A DNA stretch of 64,000 nucleotides, taken from Streptosporangium roseum DSM 43021 (GTDB lineage: Bacteria; Actinomycetota; Actinomycetes; Streptosporangiales; Streptosporangiaceae). A model generated the notes under the pieces. It ran no database searches, was not told the origin of the DNA, and was given only the letters and a program-made list of their open reading frames with translations. The position numbers and the translations under genes are program-made. This document shows positions 62,217 through 64,000 of this stretch, in pieces (the first letter of the stretch is position 1; every line of letters begins with the position of its first letter). The stretch is from assembly GCF_000024865.1 (NCBI RefSeq), contig NC_013595.1, forward strand, positions 4,154,001 through 4,218,000, in the 5' to 3' direction.

Positions 62217-64000
62217 CTACCTGGTGAGGGTGAAGGTGTCGACGTCGAACAGGAAGCCGGTGCCGGTGCCGGTGTAGACGAGGAAGAGGGGGCCGGTGGC
62301 GGAGGCGGTCAGGGGGGTGGTGACGTTCTGGAAGGTCTCCCAGCCTCCGGTGGTGGGTACGGTGACCGTGCCGAGGAGGGCGCCGGTGGCCGATCCGGAG
62401 CGGATCTGGATGGTGCCGCCGGGTCCGGCGGAGGAGATGCGGGCGCTGAAGGCGGTGGCGCCGGTGGTGGTGATGGTGGAGTAGCCGGTCCAGTCGCCGT
62501 TGTTGATGTATCCGGCGGTCCTGCCGCCGCTGGCGGGGGCGTGGTCGGCGATCTGCACGCCGGAGGTGGAGGTGTAGGACTCCGCCTCGGCCGTCGTGCC
62601 GGCCGCGGTCACGAGGGTGAAGGCGTCCACGTCGAACAGGTTGCCCGCGCCGGTCGGGCCCTTGAACACCAGGAACAGCGTGGTGCTCCCGGCGGGCGCG
62701 CCGGAGATGCTCGCGGTCACGTCGGTGAAGGTCTCCCAGCTACCGGTGACCGGTACGGCGGCCGTGCCGAGCAGGGTGCCGGTCGCCGAGCCCGCCCGCA
62801 CCTCGATGGTCCCTCCCGCCCCGGCCGAGGAGACCCGGAAGGACGCGCTCCTGACGCCGGACAGCACGTACGGCTGGAAGGAGATCCAGTCGCCGTTGTC
62901 GATGAACCCGGCCGTCCTGGCGCCCTCCGCCGCGGTGTGGTCGGCCGGCTGGATTCCGGACTGCGCGCCGAAGTGCTCGGCCTGCCTGTGCCGGGGCTGC
63001 AGCACGCGGACGCTGTGCGTGGTCAGGCCGCCGGCGTCGGTGTACTCCGCGTCGAAGACGCCGTAGATGTTGGCCGCGGCGTCGTGCTCACCGTCGACCG
63101 GCACCGCGATGCTCCCGGAGCAGCCGTTCCTGGAGGTGATCGCGTGGCGGTGGCTGTCGTGGCCCAGCAGGTAGGTGACCTTCACCTTGGCGCAGTCGAC
63201 GGCGCCGTCCTCCGGGTCGGAGACGTTGACCTGGAAGGGGACGGTGTCGCCGAAGGCGAAGGGCCGGCCGTCGCCGGGGGAGGCGAGCGACACCGACGGA
63301 GCGCTGTTGCCGACCGTCACGATGACGCTCGCGGTGCCGGTCAGCCCGGTCGGATCGGTGACCGTCAGGGTCGGCGTGTAGGTGCCGTTGGCGGTGTAGG
63401 TGTGGGACGGGTTGGCCTGGGTGGACGTCCCGCCGTCGCCGAACCTCCACGAGTAGGTGAGGGCGCCGCCCTCGGGATCGGAGCTGCCGGCCGAGGAGAA
63501 GGCGACGGCCAGCGGGTTCGGACCCGAGGTCCTGTCCGCGGTCACCTTGGCGACGGGGTTGCGGTTGGTGCCGCCGATGTGCTCGACCCGGTAGAGGGCC
63601 TGGTTGTCGCTGCCGGTTCCGTAGTCCAGCACGTACAGCGCGCCGTCCGGGCCGAAGGCCATGTCCATGACCTGGGTGCCCGTCCAAGGGAACGCCGCGA
63701 TCTCGCCGGGGGAGCCGTCGGCCTTGACCTCGATCGCCTTGATCCAGCGCCTGCCGTACTCGCCGGCGAAGTAGCGGCCGTTCAGCGAGGCGGGGAACTT
63801 GACGGCGGAGTCGAGGTTCGCGTCGTAGCGGTAGACCGGCCCGCCCATCGGCGACTCCGAGCCGCCGCCGAACTCCGGCGGTGAGCCGGCGTCGCCGTAC
63901 TTGATCCAGCTCGGCTTGGCCGCGGGGAGCCTGGCCAGGCCGGTGTTGCGGAAGGAGTTGTTCGCCGGGCCGCCCGCGCAGTCGTACTTCGCGCCGGACG
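62217..64000 (-). CDS. Secreted glucose/sorbosone dehydrogenase-like protein with PKD and two CBM6-type domains (5' truncated)
   Basis: The open frame continues through the right edge (residues SGAKYDCAGGPANNSFRNTG before GGPVYRYD), so the start is outside. The visible 593 residues begin with the end of a beta-propeller of the sugar dehydrogenase type (FAGEYGRRWIKAIEV; MDMAFGPDGALYVLDYGTGS). A PKD domain follows (SSDPEGGALTYSWRFGDGGT), then a cadherin/Ig-like segment and two tandem carbohydrate-binding modules of CBM6 type, each with GYINNGDWTGY or GFIDNGDWISF and an FDVDxFTL end. Relatives carry a ThuA-like domain as well. A secreted sugar-oxidising or glycan-binding role is likely. Confidence 0.87.
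   Translation of the reverse strand, partial: SGAKYDCAGGPANNSFRNTGLARLPAAKPSWIKYGDAGSPPEFGGGSESPMGGPVYRYDANLDSAVKFPASLNGRYFAGEYGRRWIKAIEVKADGSPGEIAAFPWTGTQVMDMAFGPDGALYVLDYGTGSDNQALYRVEHIGGTNRNPVAKVTADRTSGPNPLAVAFSSAGSSDPEGGALTYSWRFGDGGTSTQANPSHTYTANGTYTPTLTVTDPTGLTGTASVIVTVGNSAPSVSLASPGDGRPFAFGDTVPFQVNVSDPEDGAVDCAKVKVTYLLGHDSHRHAITSRNGCSGSIAVPVDGEHDAAANIYGVFDAEYTDAGGLTTHSVRVLQPRHRQAEHFGAQSGIQPADHTAAEGARTAGFIDNGDWISFQPYVLSGVRSASFRVSSAGAGGTIEVRAGSATGTLLGTAAVPVTGSWETFTDVTASISGAPAGSTTLFLVFKGPTGAGNLFDVDAFTLVTAAGTTAEAESYTSTSGVQIADHAPASGGRTAGYINNGDWTGYSTITTTGATAFSARISSAGPGGTIQIRSGSATGALLGTVTVPTTGGWETFQNVTTPLTASATGPLFLVYTGTGTGFLFDVDTFTLTR

Overview
The window is high-GC DNA with dense, overlapping ATGA/GTGA gene junctions, LuxR/LAL, ROK and PadR regulators, actinobacterial-type secreted hydrolases and IdeR/DmdR-type iron boxes. 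This points to a filamentous actinomycete, possibly of the Streptosporangiales (family-level placement is a guess).

Layout. 1-9735: ordinary accessory genes: a PaoABC-type molybdenum hydroxylase operon (3' end cut by the window edge), a phosphoribosyltransferase-DUF2267 fusion, a TetR/DUF1772 pair, GtrA, RidA/LysR and a TetR gene facing the remnant of an MFS exporter. 9740-47060: a large biosynthetic region that looks like an iron-controlled thiazoline siderophore (metallophore) cluster. 47115-51746: DUF2461 gene, degraded insertion sequences (two inverted copies of one IS630-type element around an IS701-type remnant and a small secreted protein), and a PadR-DUF1048-DUF1048 operon. 52080-64000: ROK regulator, secreted GH99-like glycosidase, LAL regulator, a secreted M4 plus M28 double protease, and a secreted sugar-dehydrogenase-like/PKD/carbohydrate-binding protein cut by the right edge.

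How the cluster seems to work. Two NRPS proteins (26168-38823) carry an aryl carrier protein, then three Cy-A-PCP modules whose adenylation codes all resemble the cysteine code, a methyltransferase inserted in the last A domain, and a thioesterase with a cysteine nucleophile. A thiazolinyl imine reductase and a type II thioesterase follow. This is the architecture of pyochelin/yersiniabactin/coelibactin-type compounds: aryl-thiazoline, thiazoline, N- or C-methylated thiazolidine. The stand-alone aryl-AMP ligase (44284-45897) has the salicylate-type pocket residues, yet no salicylate or isochorismate synthase is present. Instead, a divergent operon encodes a PabA-PabB fusion with the aminodeoxychorismate synthase signature PIKGT, a PabC-like lyase, a benzoate-CoA-ligase-like enzyme, an unknown protein and a PaaA-like di-iron protein. 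The best reading is chorismate to 4-aminobenzoate to its CoA thioester to an oxygenated aryl-CoA, perhaps 4-aminosalicylate, which then caps the siderophore. A DAHP synthase would boost chorismate supply.

A second wing (9740-14022) encodes SbnA/SbnB-like 2,3-diaminopropionate enzymes, a PLP decarboxylase and an AsnO/VioC-like oxygenase, divergent from a NikA/Dpp-type ABC importer. Three 19-bp iron boxes (two at 14121-14247, one at 26056-26074) sit in the two divergent promoter regions and tie both wings to iron. A receiver-like LuxR regulator that lacks the phospho-acceptor aspartate lies between them.
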